This document shows positions 5,070-5,208 of a stretch of 5,208 nucleotides of DNA, in pieces. The notes under the pieces are model-generated. The model ran no database searches and was not told where the DNA came from. It worked only from the letters and a program-made list of their open reading frames with translations. Position 1 is the stretch's first letter; every line of letters begins with the position of its first letter. The position numbers and the translations under genes are program-made. Source of the stretch: JBGSWL01 sp041752455 (GTDB taxonomy: Bacteria; Pseudomonadota; Alphaproteobacteria; Rhizobiales; Rhizobiaceae); the NCBI GenBank assembly GCA_041752455.1, contig JBGSWL010000164.1:1-5208 (forward strand), in the 5' to 3' direction.

Positions 5070-5208
5070 TCAGTTGTCGCTGGAGGTGAAGGTCTTCGAG
5101 ATGAGGGTCTTTTCGCCGTTCTCGATCGAGTAGACCACGTTGGCTTCGCGGCCATCGATGACTTCGTTGCTGCGCATGATATACGAGCCGGTGACGGCGC
5201 CGATCGAT
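5070..5208 (-). CDS. C-terminal 45 residues of an unidentified protein (partial)
   Basis: An open frame enters from the right edge and ends at TGA (5072-5070). The visible end begins SIGAVTGSYIMRSNEV and finishes SKTFTSSDN. It has mixed polar, beta-prone composition with no membrane segment or motif that I recognise, so no function is assigned. It is supported as a real gene by third-position GC bias like its neighbours and by the strong terminator 58 bp downstream on the same strand. It converges on the C93 peptidase gene. The stretch GSYIMRSNEVIDGREANVVYSIENG could be part of a small secreted or periplasmic protein, but this is a guess. Confidence 0.7.
   Translation of the reverse strand, partial: SIGAVTGSYIMRSNEVIDGREANVVYSIENGEKTLISKTFTSSDN

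Noticed and set aside
4882..5133. Plus-strand open frame across the peptidase end and the terminator
   Set aside because: It overlaps the peptidase gene in another frame, runs through a clear intrinsic terminator, and is antisense to the right-edge gene.

Overview
The window is GC-rich chromosomal DNA from an alphaproteobacterium, most likely of the Rhizobiales (Hyphomicrobiales). That placement is inference. It rests on the protein sequences (a 147-residue MraZ with the RFLSNA..RIDAKGRVSVP start, a short alphaproteobacterial-type FtsL, an FtsI with the EMGSTFK active site) and on a neighbouring transglutaminase-like cysteine peptidase of a kind common in that group. I see no insertion sequence, phage gene, CRISPR array, tRNA or rRNA.

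Positions 1-3924 hold the promoter-proximal part of the division and cell-wall (dcw) cluster, all on the minus strand. In transcription order the genes are mraZ (3924-3481), rsmH/mraW (3484-2456), ftsL (2459-2067), ftsI/pbpB (2065-350) and the first 104 codons of murE (314-1, running off the left edge). The first two junctions are 4-bp ATGA overlaps, ftsL and ftsI are 1 bp apart, and only 35 bp separate ftsI from murE. This is a tightly coupled operon that makes a transcriptional regulator, a 16S rRNA methyltransferase, two septal divisome proteins and a peptidoglycan precursor ligase.

Positions 3925-4369 are a 445-bp divergent intergenic region. Next to its middle (4151-4190) lies an array of TGGG motifs at an exact 10-bp period, with the geometry described for MraZ operators in E. 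coli. This suggests that MraZ autoregulates the cluster. Between this array and mraZ is a potential leader of about 225 nt with two GNRA-capped hairpins. The other half, upstream of the plus-strand gene, holds a TTAACC-TTAAC element, a TGTGA-TT-TCACA palindrome and an 8-bp direct repeat spaced 21 bp.

Positions 4370-4960 (plus strand) encode an exported peptidase of the transglutaminase-like C93 (BTLCP) family with a visible Cys/His/Asp triad. It converges on a minus-strand gene of which only the last 45 codons are present (5208-5070). That gene ends in a strong intrinsic terminator at 5011-4981.

Most of the window is conserved core genome. I did not find a convincing undescribed system. The parts most worth a second look are the regulatory DNA and the mraZ leader in the divergent region.
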